The notes: generated from the letters alone by a model not told the origin. 64,000 bases of DNA from Monarcha castaneiventris obscurior (GCA_026261815.1 JAMPIT010000699.1:806001-870000), one strand, 5' to 3'. Positions 1-10,839 are shown, counted from the first letter of the stretch. A program made the numbers and translations.

Positions 1-760
1 AATGCATATGCATAACACAGAATAATATCTTCTGGATGATGCCCTTCATGACATGCCTGTGAATTCACAATATGACACTAAGAACATATTCAGAATTGTT
101 AATACAACAGAGACAACTGACCTAGGAAATCAAGGTTACATTTTCTTGCACACTTATGTGTATATGACAATCAAGCAAAGCAAAAGCAAGAAAGAAAGTA
201 CTAAACACCTTACAATCAATCATATGCATAGTCTGGAATTGTTACTCATCTTTCTCTGCCACCCATGAAAGATAAAATAGCAAGATTGTCATGAATAACC
301 ATTACAATTGATTAATGCAGAACACTTATACCCATGGAATTTTTAATTAATTTGAGGTTTTAAAAAGCCATATTTCATATACCTTTATAACTTATTATCT
401 TATATTTTTGAACAGTTACTTGCCAATTCATCATAATTATTTTGATTGGTTCAATCTTATAATAAAAGAACTGTATTTTTCAATCTAAAGTTAACATCAC
501 TGAAACTGAACAAGAATTAATCTGAACATAACTTAAACTTAACAGGAATTAAATGAACACAACTTAAACCTAACATCAGTTAAATACAACAAGACTGAAA
601 TTAGAGTTGAGTGTTCCATTTTTAGCTGATCCTCAAAACTGGCCTGCTTCTGCTGTAGATCTGCAGGATTTGTAGGATTGTTGAAGCATGTTTCACACTG
701 TGTTTTCTGTGGCTTGGCGTTGCTGCATCTCCTTATTCTCTGTAGCTGTTATTGTGTGTA
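1..760. other. AT-rich stretch without a recognised gene
   Basis: No gene or complete element is recognised. Around 480-610 there is a loose tandem array of TTAA-rich units (aacttaaac / ttaacag words about every 45 bases). It resembles, in reverse complement, the array at 48,720-48,950. The short open frames have no recognisable domain. Confidence 0.4.
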
Positions 761-1563
761 TATGAGGGTGCAATAACAGAAGCGGCCACAGGTGGCGCTG
801 CAGACGGAGGACAAGTGACTTGTTGGTCACAAGATGGCGGAGACGGAAGAACGTAACATTATTTACTATGGTAACCAGGGCGCCGCCATTTTGTTGTACG
901 GAATAGTCCGTAACTTTGCAACTGCATTACAAACTTTCGGAGCGAAGCTCTTAAGGCTGGATTCTGCAGCATTCTGCTCAAAAGCAGGCAACCCAGGGGG
1001 ACCATACACCGCAGATACGGGTTTTTGTTTAAAGTTGCTTTTGTTGCTCTGTATGCTCAAGCCCTGAACGGTTCGCTCCGCGGACGGCGAAAACTGTCTG
1101 AGACGAGCCCGCACCTCCCTTGCACGCCCCTAGATGCTATATGCTTCTCCCTTGCTGTTTCTGCTGTGCTGCTAATTATATTTAATGTTCTGGGAAGCCT
1201 GAGATTTGTTACAGTTCGAATTTCGGCTCTCGGCCGGGCGAGGAGGCGGGCTCCCCCACTCCTCCTTTGCTCCGACTTTTGCAGCCTTTTTTGCTTCGGG
1301 GAGACGCGCTCTGTGATCCCCGATGCTACATAGTCTGGCTGTTTAGTACTTTAGTACACAGATTCGGTATTTGATTTAGTGTTAAGTCGTATTTTCTTCA
1401 AAGCGACTTCGCCTGTGCATACCTATTATTTGCATTTGAATCCTTCCTCCGATAAGCCGCTGTGGATTAGGCTGTGAGGGGGGGTAGCGGTGGAACACAC
1501 TCGCCTCCCTCCTCGCTGCTGTTAACCCTTCAGGGAACACTGCGGGACACTTCGCAAGCAGCG
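761..1563. other. Unassigned stretch, possibly more gag of the adjacent minus-strand ERV
   Basis: GC-richer than its left neighbour. On the minus strand it continues from the gag remnant at 1,564-1,920 through interrupted frames, with a short Pro/Ala-containing open frame at 866-1,114 that could be degraded central gag. No capsid motif is visible, so the link is inference from position only. The left edge near 830, where an aagatggcgg word occurs, may be the truncation point of the ERV. Confidence 0.25.
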
Positions 1564-1920
1564 TTAGAGGCTGTAAAATGGGGTTCTCTCTTCTGCCGTT
1601 CGAAAAATGTCTTTTACTACAGCTTGCACATCTGCTTCAGCGTGAATATGTTCAATTAAATGCCGGACCCGCCGGTAAATTTTTGCTAGACTTTTAGCCT
1701 CTTTATGGCTGGATTGAATAGCTTCTCACAGGTCTGTGCCTACTTGGACCCAGGCATCTTTTGACAAGACTTGCGCCATATCTGTAATCAGCCCTCTCCG
1801 CTTCGCTCAGTATAGTAAATTAGTCAAATCAGCACGGTCAAGCGGAGAGTCCCGTTTCTGCCCTGCACGAACAAGGGCTTCCACGGTGGCTTTTTCCACT
1901 GCCGATACGGCATTCCCCAT
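1564..1920 (-). pseudogene. ERV gag, matrix-domain remnant
   Basis: This is the N-terminal matrix part of a retroviral Gag. The start at 1,920 is chosen because it gives MGNAVSAVE, an N-terminal Met-Gly with the look of a myristoylation signal, and lies about 140 bases downstream of a primer binding site on the same strand. About 118 codons can be followed in one frame, interrupted by TGA at about 1,809 and 1,728, and ended by TAA at about 1,566. The helical, Lys/Glu-rich text is typical of matrix domains. No capsid or nucleocapsid follows, so only the 5' end of the provirus remains. Element class (alpha/beta-like) is inferred from the primer site. Confidence 0.6.
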
Positions 1921-2060
1921 CCCGCTCTATTCTTTTTCTCTCGACTCACCGGTCGACGTGGCCACAACGCGTCACTCTCGAACGCCCGGTCGCAACCGCA
2001 GCGGGGTTTCTTCTTCTTAGCCTCCCCGACTTCATAAAACGACACCGCTCTGGTCACAGT

Positions 2061-2078
2061 ATCACGTCGGGCTCACCA
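2061..2078 (-). other. ERV primer binding site, tRNA-Trp type
   Basis: On the minus strand the 18 bases TGGTGAGCCCGACGTGAT lie 3 bases after an LTR end of the form ...CCCACA. They differ at one base from the primer site of the ERV at 36,373-36,390. That sequence is the tRNA-Trp complement used by avian leukosis-type viruses (established knowledge, from memory). Confidence 0.7.
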
Positions 2079-2081
2079 CAA

Positions 2082-2420
2082 TGTGGGGGGCAGAGGCAGG
2101 AAACAGACAGCAAATCAATATGATTTGGAACTGAGACCTTTATTCTTTGTTTCCTTGCTACTTTTCTATAAAATCTTCTAAAAGCATTGCACTACGTGAT
2201 TACATTACATTGGTTCACCCAGCTACATGTCCAGCCCCGCACAATGTTATAACACTCCTGATTGGTTAGGTATAACGCAGGGAACTAGGTATTTTCTTAT
2301 CAGAAGAGTGTCTCTTCAGATGTCCAGCTTTCCTAAACTGTGCATTCCTTCATGCAATTTATAGCCTTGTTTACCGTCTTACTTTTCTCAAGGGCGAACT
2401 GCCCTTGAGAAGCTGCACGT
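2082..2420 (-). repeat. 5' LTR of the minus-strand ERV
   Basis: The U5 end (CA) is at 2,082, fixed by the adjacent primer site. An AATAAA signal reads on the minus strand at 2,139-2,144. The U3 start is not resolved; 2,420 is an estimate from the 340-base size of comparable LTRs in this window. A perfect 11-base-arm hairpin sits at 2,385-2,411. Confidence 0.5.
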
Positions 2421-2747
2421 ACCAATACTTGCAGTCACAAAAGTTTTCTATAGAGAGGCTGCAAGCTGAGTGCACCCACAAAGGCCTCGGCAGATGGATG
2501 CCTTTTTCTTGGAATGGACAACAGATCTTCATGTGTGCAAGACAAAAGCAGATCAGAGGAAACAAATTTAAAAGTTTAAAAAACCAAGAACAACCTCTGA
2601 CAAAACTGCAGAAGATATTTTAATAGTATAGTTTTTCTTTTATTAAATCTGTTGTCAGTAGGTATGTTGCTCCTAACTATTTCCTTATGTCTTTTGAACC
2701 ACAGGTATTTATCATTATTTCTTTTTAGTATTTATTATGCCTTTTGT

Positions 2748-2810
<63 letters not shown>

Positions 2811-2811
2811 G
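2748..2811. repeat. GATA microsatellite
   Basis: About sixteen uninterrupted tandem copies of the tetranucleotide GATA. Confidence 0.97.
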
Positions 2812-3425
2812 CTATAATATTGCCTTTCTGCAAATGTTAAGATGAGTGATGTTAAAGTAGCTTTTGTAATAGATATTATAAGAATAGCTTTATAAATAGA
2901 TATATACTATATGCATAATGTAGCTTTGTTATGAAGATGTAGTTTCTTTTTTTTCTGTCTTTTTTTCTGTCATTTTAACCGAAAATTTAAACATAATAGT
3001 AAAATAGCTATGCTTGTGAGCTGTCTGCTTTGTTGGATAGCAGCCAATGAACATGTGTTGAGGACCCCTGCTACTGACGTGCCAACTATCAGCAACCACC
3101 ATCGGCAGAGACCACGGACCAAAGCCCACTCTGGGAGTGATAATAAAAACGGACTAAAACCACAGCCAAGAAATGCGCATGCTCTAAAAAGGTGGACCTA
3201 AGGAGGAGCTAGGCTAAACAGTTCCTGGAACATGCAAACTAGTTTGAAGAAAAGTTTGAATATGCATAATTGTTTATGAATATGTGATAGACTGATGTGT
3301 ATGTAAAGGGGATCTCCGAAGTAGCAGGTGTGCTCTTGGCTGAGCGCCAAAGCACCCAGCGCTGTGAATTTTGCTTTATTATCTTTGTCCCTTATTGTCC
3401 TTTATTAAACACTTAATTCCTAACA
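2812..3425 (+). repeat. LTR-like sequence, boundaries uncertain
   Basis: The segment ends in ...taattcctaaca at 3,425, as LTRs do, and has several AATAAA/ATTAAA-like words upstream. No matching target duplication or clear 5' boundary was found, so it could also be unrelated AT-rich repeat. From 3,426 to about 3,590 nothing is recognised. Confidence 0.25.
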
Positions 3426-3589
3426 GGAGAGTGAACCTCGTTTTTCACACCTTTTGAACCCCATGTACAAAAGACTAATGCAATTGAAAGTCGTTTGCTA
3501 GCCCAAATAGACTGAAAAACTCGTTTCTTCATCCCTAAGAGACTAAACCCTGTGTATATCGTGTCCCATCTCACACAGCCGGTCCCGAT

Positions 3590-4300
3590 ATCTCCACAGA
3601 GGGTTTCTGCCCGGGGCAGCCGCGTGGCGATGGTGACGCCCCCGAGCACGGCCATTGGGACCGGGGTCGGAAGATGTTTGGAACTGCACGGACGTTTTTT
3701 AGCAGCAGTGTGTGTCTTTACTCTCCCTGTCTTTACTCCCTCTCTCTCTTTACTCTCTCTGTCTCTCCCCGCAGCCGAGCGAGGCTGGCGGGAGCCGCGC
3801 TCCCCTCAGAGCCCCTGAGGGCGGCAGCAATGGCGGCGCCGCTCCCTCAGCGCCGCCCCGGCCCCGGCGGGCGGGGAGCCCTCGGCAGCGCCCTTGTGGC
3901 AGCAGGGACCGAGCCCCGGCCCCGGGCTCTGTCCCCGTGGCGCCGCAGAGCCGAGGGGGACACGGGCAGGGCGCTCGGCGCCATCGCCCCCAGCCCCGAA
4001 GCCCCTTTGGAACCCGGCCCGGGGCTCGCCCCCGCCGCCTCCAAGGCCCTGCTGGGCTCGAGCTGCTGCTCAGCGCTGGCTGCGGATCCTGTGCTCGCCT
4101 GAGCGGGGTTTGTTTGCAGCCCGGGCTGCTGAGGATCGCTCGGGAAATGGCACTGCCAGGGCACTTTGTAAAGGGAATGGCACTGCCAGGGCACTTTGTA
4201 AAGGGATCGGCCCGCTGCTTCCTTTGTGCTGTGCCTTCCGTCGCTGTTTTATTCTGCTTTTAGAGCCAGCCTGTGAAGAGAAGCCCCCCAGGAGAGTGGA
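3590..4300. other. CpG-rich island without a supported gene
   Basis: A GC- and CpG-rich block with a pyrimidine tract (ctctctgtctctccccgcag) followed by overlapping long frames on both strands. The frames (for example Ala/Pro/Arg-rich text from 3,830 to 4,102) have no recognisable domain, and open frames are expected by chance at this base composition. It could be a former promoter and first exon, but no downstream exon is seen. Confidence 0.35.
4146..4205. repeat. 30-base tandem duplication
   Basis: Two exact head-to-tail copies of a 30-base unit containing cactgccagggcactttg, at 4,146-4,175 and 4,176-4,205. Confidence 0.95.
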
Positions 4301-4384
4301 GCCTGCTGAAAGATCCAACATTCTCACCCTAAACAAGGGATGGAACAGCACGCACTGATGAAAAATATTCCAGCTGTTCTCAGG

Positions 4385-5144
4385 TGTTATCCATGAACCC
4401 TTTAAGACTTTCGCATCATCTCCCATCCAGTATTAGAGTTATTAATTAAAGGGAAGTTAAAGAGTGATTAAAGAATAGTTTTAAGAAATGTTATTGTAAT
4501 TAAAATGTCAAATTAACTAAATCCTTTATTTAGACAGTTATGAAAATGTTTTAAGAGTGTTTAAATAGTTTTAAGAGCTGTAGTTTAGTGTTATCCGTTT
4601 TATGTTCCAAAGTCTTATGCCTCGCAAGCACGCACGCCCTATTTCTGCAGCCGATAAGAGAACGGCAGCCAGGTGCCATGGAAACCACGCATTTAAATGA
4701 ACTCGTCTCCCGCTGCAGACACTGGTGCTGTCAGACCCTAGAAGCCAACGAGCCATTGGCTAAAAACTAGAAGCCTATCACCAGGGCTTGGAGAGGAGAC
4801 GACCAATCACTGTGGGACAAGGAAGCAGGGTGGAAACTAGCTCCTGTAACCCAACCCGAAATTCAAACCCCTCCGCTTTTTTCCGTTGGGCTAGCTACGA
4901 GAGCCTCGGTGCTGGAGAACCAGGCCAGTTTCCAACTTCTACCGCTTTTTAAGCGACCAGCACAGAAAAGCTTTGCCCGGGTTTTGATAGCTGGACCGGC
5001 TGAAAAGCGTCTTCAGTCGCGGGGATCCCGGACTTTATTTTTTACCCGATTTTTCGAGTTTTTTTTGGTTCCGGTTTTTTTTTAATTGTTAAATAAACCG
5101 TTTTTATTTGATTTAATATCTGAAATTATCATATTTTCATAACA
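4385..5144 (+). mobile_element. Solo LTR with perfect 5-base TSD
   Basis: The 760-base segment starts TGTTATCC and ends CATAACA. It is flanked by TCAGG on both sides (4,380-4,384 and 5,145-5,149). AATAAA lies at 5,092-5,097, about 50 bases from the 3' end. No internal retroviral region is attached, so it is a solo LTR left by LTR-LTR recombination. A 5-base duplication fits class III (ERVL) or gamma/beta relatives with similar integrase spacing. Confidence 0.8.
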
Positions 5145-5499
5145 TCAGGGAACAGAGAAAGATTACATTATTTAACTTGATATTTGGTCGTCCATCTCTA
5201 TATAAAAGAATGCCCTGAAATATCAGCTTTCAAGAACATGTCCTACACTGACGTTTCCTGTGTTGGTGAGTCTTTTAAACCCAGCCTTCTGCCTGACCTC
5301 TCTGCTGTTGTAATTCCATGGACAGAGGTTGTCTTTTACCCCTTTCCACGGGCAGGCCGGTGTTCAGCCTTCTCCAGGACAGCAGGGTGCCATCCCACAT
5401 CCCTGTGACCTGGGAAGACAAAAACCATCACTCCAAATGTCCCCCCCCCCCCCCACCCTTTCCTCCTTCTTCCCAGGCATTTGGCCCTGGCAGTGGGGT

Positions 5500-5676
5500 T
5501 TGTGCTGGTTGCCGCAGCAAAAAGACCACTGTGACACTTTGGGGCAAGTGGGACCAAGGAAACCCCTGTGACACTGTGGGGCTTCGTGGAACCAAGGGTC
5601 CATGGTGACACTGCGGATCCAAGGAGACCATTGTGACACTGAGGAATCTCATGGAATGTAGGGTCCATTGTGACAA
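5500..5676. repeat. Minisatellite, GTGACACTG family
   Basis: Tandem units of roughly 40-50 bases sharing the words gtgacactg(t/c)gggg and ggaaccaagg. The array continues at 6,093-6,200 after an LTR-like insertion. The same family occurs in reverse complement at 10,190-10,567. Confidence 0.8.
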
Positions 5677-6092
5677 TGATGCCTTAGGTTTTAACTTCTA
5701 TATTTTTCAAATCCTGCACTGCCTAGTGTGTAACTCTGAAGTTTCTTGTGGCCTGTTAGCTGCTGTTCTCTCATGCTGGTTATATGTAACAAACCTCTGT
5801 AGGTTTCCACCTCAAAGACAACAGGCCCAACATGTGTAAGCTAAAAGCCTCCAAGAGGGGAGCAAACTTGGGGTAATTATGTCATGAACGGAAGTTATAA
5901 TTGGAGAATTAACCCTGATATGCAAATGAACCAAACCTATAAAAGTGTGAAGAACCCATGACCCAGGGTCCATCTTGGGTGTAGCCTTTGGCCTGCCCAG
6001 AGTGTACCTTTGAAGGCCCTTCAAATAAGTACCTACCTGTATTCTCTTATTCTTGTTTAGTCTCTGTTTTTAGGTGGCCATCTCAGGCATCA
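5677..6092 (+). repeat. LTR-like insertion in the minisatellite
   Basis: The insert splits the GTGACACTG minisatellite. It begins TGATGCCT and ends AGGCATCA, an 8-base terminal inverted repeat, and has a TATA-like ctataaaag at 5,938-5,946. No clear target duplication was found. A solo LTR is the best reading; a MITE-like element is an alternative. Confidence 0.5.
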
Positions 6093-6690
6093 GCACTCCA
6101 GGGCCTTGTGGAACCAAGGAGACCATGGTGACACTGCGGGGCCCCATGGGCCCAAATATCAATTATGACACAGCAAGACCTTGAGGAACCAAGAAGTCTA
6201 AAGGTCTAAAACATTCCTGGCAGGGTTTGGCCTTGGGGAAGGGGAACCTCCTTGGTGGCAGCTTGAACTTGGAACATACTTGAGGAGTGTGTCTGTTTTC
6301 AGTGGGGAAACTTAGGAGTTCTAGATTGGCAGAAAAAAAAAAAAAGAAGAAAAACCTTTCTTTTCCTGAGTGCAGCCAGTTCTCCAAGTACAGCAGGTCC
6401 CAGGTGAGTGAGGAGAGACAGGATGGGGTTGGGGAATGTGGAGCAAGGTTGTCCACACTGGGTCAGATCTCAAGGCACAGCTTCTCTGACCAGGCCAGAC
6501 CTCCTTAGGAGAGACCCTGGATCAATATCGATCACTGAATGCTACAGTCACCTCTTCTCTAAAGAGGAAAATACACACCTTAAAATAGGAATGTGGATTT
6601 ATTAGAAGGTCTTTGAAATATTTCTCCTTAACTATAGGAAAAAATCTCCCTAATCAACTCCACTAGACCAGAGAGAAATCAAGGCAGAGC
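6093..6690. repeat. End of GTGACACTG minisatellite, then unassigned sequence
   Basis: The minisatellite resumes after the LTR-like insert and fades near 6,200. From there to about 6,690 there is a poly-A run (about 6,331-6,344) and no recognised gene. Confidence 0.5.
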
Positions 6691-6699
6691 CATGGTTTG

Positions 6700-7300
6700 T
6701 CAGGACTTGTTGATTCTAATGAGCCCCGTGCTGCATTTGGTGCTGAGCCCTTGAACCTCAAGGCCTGAGAGGAGATTGCACAAACCTTTCCAGAAGTCAA
6801 AGTCAGAAGAAAAACCCGAAGTGTCTTGAAGCATTAATGAGTCCCAACCCAGGCTACTCATGGACTCCTTGGAGGAGAGAATTGGAGGCCAGTATTGCAC
6901 AAAAACCTCTCAGAGACTCAGTGTGGAAAGGAAAATCCAAAGTACCTTAAACACTTGGAGTATCTCAAAGCATTAATGAGCCCCACTGAACTTCTTAAAG
7001 TAGATAATTGAAGGCCATGACTGCACAAAGCTCTCATAGAGTCAGTATTAAAAGGGAAACACCAAGTACCTTCAAAAAAACCTGAAGTACCTTGAAACTT
7101 TAATGAGCCCCCTGAGTGTTGTTACTGACCAAGGCTCTCAAGGGACGCATATTACAGCAGATAATTGGGGGCCAGGATTGCACAAAGCTCTCAGAGGCTC
7201 CCAGGCAAAAGCCAAAGCCAAAGTCCTTTGAAAAAGCTGCAGTCCCTGGGAGCATTGAGGAGCCCCCCAGGGCCATTCCTGAGCAAGGCTCCCCAGGGAC
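6700..7300. repeat. Tandem repeat with ~120-155-base units
   Basis: The word aatgagcccc recurs at about 6,718, 6,836 (aatgagtccc), 6,974 and 7,102, with a related form near 7,258. Each is followed by similar text (gattgcacaaa.ctctcagag). Units differ in length and have diverged, so this is an old array. Frames across it are chance frames. Confidence 0.75.
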
Positions 7301-7389
7301 TCGTTGCAGCAGATCCCTGAGGCCAGGAGTGCAGCAAGGCAAAGGCTCTGTGCAGGCAGCTCAGGTGCTGAGCAAAGCCTGGGCTGGCT

Positions 7390-7600
7390 GGGGGCAGCAG
7401 AAAGGCCAAGGCCTGAGCCCCAGCCCCGGGGAAGGCAGATCCTGTCCCTCACCTGAGCCCTGCTCAGGGCTCTGCTGGGGGCACTGGGATGTGGGGGGAT
7501 GCTGAGGGCAGCACAAGGGGGTGACAGTGCCCAGCCTTGCTGGGGCTGTGCCAGGAGGCCCCAGGGCCTCAGCACAAGGTGTCTCCTCACAGCCCTTGGT
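7390..7600. repeat. GC-rich low-copy repeat (inverted copy at 13,700-13,905)
   Basis: The stretch holds ggcagatcctgtccctc, followed by gcactgggatgtgggg and ccccagggcctcag. The same words in the same order occur in reverse complement at 13,700-13,905, and part of them at 16,345-16,380. Function is unknown. Confidence 0.6.
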
Positions 7601-7704
7601 GGCAAAGTCGAGAGAAAAAAAGAATTATACAGTCAAACTGCAATTGGGTAAAATAAGTCAGGAAACCTCCTTGACCTGGGTCCAAGCCTTACCTGCTGCT
7701 CTAC

Positions 7705-8408
7705 TGTGGGAAATGAAGTTACAGAGAGTTTGCAGGTGCAGAGTACATAAACAGCATTGTGCTCGAGCAGATAGAAATGGATACATGTTTCGATCTGAGA
7801 CCTTGGCAGAAGCTGCCTGAGTTAGAAAAGTGAGCTTTGCTTTTGCAGCTTAAAGTGAAAACGTAGCTTTGTAGTTTTGTAGTTTTAAAATAAGTATGCT
7901 TTATAAAAGTAGAAATGTATTTTTAATAAGTAAGAACATGCTTTATGTAAGAAATAATAGTGATTAGTAAAAGAGTAAGGAATTTTGAGTTTAGCAATAA
8001 ACCTTACAGTGAAACTTCTTAGAAAGTTAACGTGTAGCAATATAAGCGTGCACCATAGGCCTTAATAACAATGTAGTGATTGGTTAAGAAAATGCGCATT
8101 GCAGTAAATTGTACAATGATGATTGGTACAAATGTGTTAGCAAGCTTTGTGGCATTTGCTTATTGGCTTAAAAAAGTATAGAAGGCTTTGTAGAAAAAAG
8201 TAACACTCACTGCTGGTGCAGCTGCCCTGGCATCTGCACTTTCACTGCTGCTATCTTACCTACCTCAGTAGCTGCGCTTGCTGCAGCTACCCCTGCTATT
8301 GCTGCTATGGCCAATCCCTGTCACACCCTTCAATAAATATGAGACTGATGCAAAAATAAATCATCCAAGTGACATCTCTGTGTTCCTGAAACCCCACCAA
8401 TCCCGACA
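7705..8408 (+). mobile_element. Solo LTR with perfect 6-base TSD
   Basis: The 704-base segment starts TGTGGGAAATG and ends CCCGACA. It is flanked by CTCTAC at 7,699-7,704 and again at 8,409-8,414. AATAAA is at about 8,333 and a TATA-like box near 8,175. A 6-base duplication is usual for alpha/beta (class II) retroviruses. No internal region is attached. Confidence 0.75.
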
Positions 8409-8589
8409 CTCTACTTCAAAGCAGAACTCAGCCATGGGGCACCAGCAAAATCAGCCCCTGTGAGCTGTTCTGTGGTTGACCATTCCAAGTTCCACATTCC
8501 AGGAAACACACACATAAAAGGAGGGGTTGATTTGAATAATTACCTCGTTTCTTTTAGTAAAACTTCACAGGATTTGCAGCAGTGGTGCA

Positions 8590-8735
8590 GTGGTGGTCTC
8601 CAGATTAATGGGATTGGACACACCAGGACATGAGTTCCCACCAGGAGATTGGGTCTGCTTGAAAAACTGGAGAACTGCTCTGCTCCAGCCTGAGTGGAAG
8701 GGACCTTTCCAGGTACTACTGACAACTTCTGATGT
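8590..8735 (+). pseudogene. Gammaretrovirus-like integrase C-terminus
   Basis: The frame contains PPGDWVCLKNW followed by PEWKGPFQVLLTT, the C-terminal GPY/F module of gammaretroviral integrases, which helps the enzyme bind viral DNA ends. The reading runs directly into the local rearrangement at 8,712-8,791 and then to envelope-like text, so most of env has been deleted. Catalytic domains are absent from the window. Confidence 0.75.
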
Positions 8736-8789
8736 CATCTTGAGCTGTGGTACTACTGACAACTTCTTTACAACCACAGCTCAAGATGA

Positions 8790-8930
8790 CACCTCCTGGG
8801 GATTTGAAAAAATCTGGACCAAACTTCCTTCATGGGCACCCAGCTGGACTTACTTAAAACATCTGTTTATAATCATCAGCATAATAACTACTGTATGGTT
8901 TTAGCCTGCATCATGATTCAGTGTTGTAGC
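8790..8930 (+). pseudogene. Env transmembrane-end remnant
   Basis: After the rearrangement the frame reads a Trp-rich segment (WAPSWTYLKHL) and a hydrophobic run ending at a stop near 8,904. Cys-rich text (CCSCC) follows in the next frame. This is how gammaretroviral envelope tails end before the polypurine tract. Only a few dozen codons remain. Confidence 0.45.
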
Positions 8931-9002
8931 TGTTGCAATGCCTGACACTATTAAATGAAATAGAGATATTGAGAGAGCAGTTCCCATCAGGAACTTAGTC
9001 TC

Positions 9003-9016
9003 AAGAAAAGGGGGGA
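9003..9016 (+). other. Polypurine tract
   Basis: aagaaaagggggga directly precedes the LTR start at 9,019. It is the plus-strand primer site of the gammaretrovirus-like ERV. Confidence 0.75.
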
Positions 9017-9018
9017 CC

Positions 9019-9542
9019 TGATGAGGACAGGAGAACAACAGCATTTTACTCACTTGATAAGGACAGTAGAACAGAACAACAATTACTCTTATCAAGGACA
9101 GTGGAACACAACAGCACAGTCTTGGAGAAACAGATAAAGGATGTAACTCAGGCAAACAGAAGTCATGCAAAATGCAAGCAGGATGCCAGCTCAGCTCTGA
9201 AAATCTGACAAAGCACAAGTTATGCAAAACAGTGTTGTGCAGGGGTCAAGGAACAGTCCCCTAAAATGGACACTAGATGTTGAAAACAGACCCAAAGGAA
9301 CCATATAAGGACTTCTGATAAGGGGTGCAATTATGTAAAATAAAGTAATGCGTATCCATCAAGTGAGCAGGGGTAGCTCATTGTGTAATCAGTGTGTGTG
9401 ATAAAAGCTCTGTTCACCTGACACTCAGAGCACTCGATTTGAGGAAGTCTTCTCTGAGTGACCAGCACTGCAATAAAGAATGGCTGCTTTCTAACACTCA
9501 AAACTGTGTTAGAAAGTTTCTGTCTGGCCAATTTCAGTATCA
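9019..9542 (+). repeat. 3' LTR of the gammaretrovirus-like ERV fragment
   Basis: It begins TGATGAGGAC two bases after the polypurine tract. A TATA-like catataagg lies near 9,303 and AATAAA at 9,472-9,477. The 3' end is taken as ...GTATCA at 9,542 but is not fixed by a target duplication. Confidence 0.65.
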
Positions 9543-9557
9543 GTTCTGTTGGAATCC

Positions 9558-9617
9558 AAGGCATGCCTCTGGCTGCCCTGGGAGGTCAAGGCATGCCTCT
9601 GGCTGCCCTGGGAGGTC
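9558..9617. repeat. 30-base tandem duplication
   Basis: Two exact copies of a 30-base unit beginning aaggcatgcctctggctg, just outside the 3' LTR. Confidence 0.95.
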
Positions 9618-9619
9618 AG

Positions 9620-10189
9620 GAGCCCTGGCAAGGGGGTCCCAGACCCTGGCAAGAAGCCCAGAATGACACCGTCTTTGACCTCAGCCCATGGGAAAAGTTA
9701 CCAACACTGCGCGAATCATCGCAAGCCACGAGAGTGTGAAAATGAGTAGTGGTTTAGTATTTTACAAGGTAAAAAAAGTAGATTTTAAGGTTTTAAATAT
9801 GAGGATTAAGGGTTTAAGATGGAGGATTTTGGGCGTTGCCTTGTTCTTCCTCTTCTTCTCCTTCTCCTCCATCTTCTCTGGTGGTGGTGGCACAAAATGA
9901 TTGGTAGAATGAAAAAGAGGTAGAAATTACGTGTCTAGAATAGGTGCAAATTAATTGGTATAGAATAGTAAATAATACATATGTTGTGAAGAACGGTTGG
10001 ATCATGGAAAGGGTACCAAAAGGACGGGACGGCCCAAGACTGGGCAGTTCCCGCTCGGACTTGGCTGGCATCAGATGTGCGGCTGGAGCTGAAAGCTAGC
10101 TGGAGATAAGAAGAAATAAACAACTTGAAACTACATCTGCAGGCGTTTCTCATCTGTTCAGGCTCAAGGTAAAGCTTCCCAGAGGTGAA
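9620..10189 (+). other. Unassigned, LTR-like features
   Basis: An AATAAA at 10,113-10,118 and AT-rich text from about 9,735 suggest part of another LTR. No boundary or target duplication could be matched. No coding region is recognised. Confidence 0.25.
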
Positions 10190-10567
10190 GATAAGAACCA
10201 GCATTTGTGCGGAGTACCTAATTCCCACAAGTTCCATGAGGTCCCACAGTGTCATCATAGCCCCTTGGTTCCATTGGGGTCTTGCAGTTTTACAGTGGCT
10301 GCTTGGTTCTGCAGTGTCACAATGGCCTCTAGGTCCCATGACCTCCAGCAAGGTCATAATGGTCTCATTGATTCCATGAGGCCCATAGTGTCACAACTGC
10401 CCCTTGGGTCCATGGGGCCCTGCAGTGTCACAACGGCCTCTTGGTTACATGCGGTTCCATACTGTCACAACAGTCCCTTGACTCCATGAGGCCCCACAGT
10501 ATCACAAAGAACCCTTGGTTCTGCATTGTCACAATGGTCTCTTTAGTTCCATGAGGCCCTGCAGTGT
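10190..10567. repeat. Minisatellite, CAGTGTCAC family (inverted relative to 5.5 kb)
   Basis: About eight units of 40-50 bases built on ccatgaggccc(c/t)acagtgtcacaa and cttggttc. It is the reverse complement of the 5,500-5,676 family. Its right edge abuts the last codons of the SRCR domain. Confidence 0.85.
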
Positions 10568-10825
10568 CACCCTGGGGCAGGAGGTCAGGAGGGATTTGTT
10601 CCCCATGCACTGCACCTCCCTGTGCTGGGTGGGACTGACACCTTCTCCCAGGCCAGTGCTCTTGGGCACAGCCAGGACCTTGCCACACTGCAGCTCTCTG
10701 CAAACCATGGCGGCAGCTGCGAGGCCGAAACCCGAGTCATAGACAGTTTGCCACTCTTTATGTCTATATTTGACCAAGAAATGTCCCCTTGTGGCTGCCC
10801 CTTTCCTGCAGCCACTGCAGTACTG
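10568..10825 (-). pseudogene. Scavenger receptor cysteine-rich (SRCR) domain fragment
   Basis: One open frame encodes most of a single SRCR domain, the extracellular disulfide-bonded module of scavenger receptors such as CD163, WC1 and DMBT1 types. Visible are CSGCRKG at the start, EWQTVYDSGF where family members read W-G-T-V-C-D-D-G, then MVCRELQCG, LGEGVSP, and VQCMGNKSLLTSC at the end. The VYDS variant lacks the usual Cys after TV, so one disulfide partner is missing. There is no second SRCR domain, signal peptide or membrane segment. The C-terminal end runs into minisatellite, so this is a stranded exon, probably dead. Confidence 0.7.
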
Positions 10826-10839
10826 GGACCATAAACAGA

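Noticed and set aside
3674..4358. Ala/Pro/Arg-rich frames of 140-180 codons in a CpG island
   Set aside because: Three overlapping frames on both strands are open at once, no domain or splice partner is seen, and one spans an exact 30-base tandem duplication.
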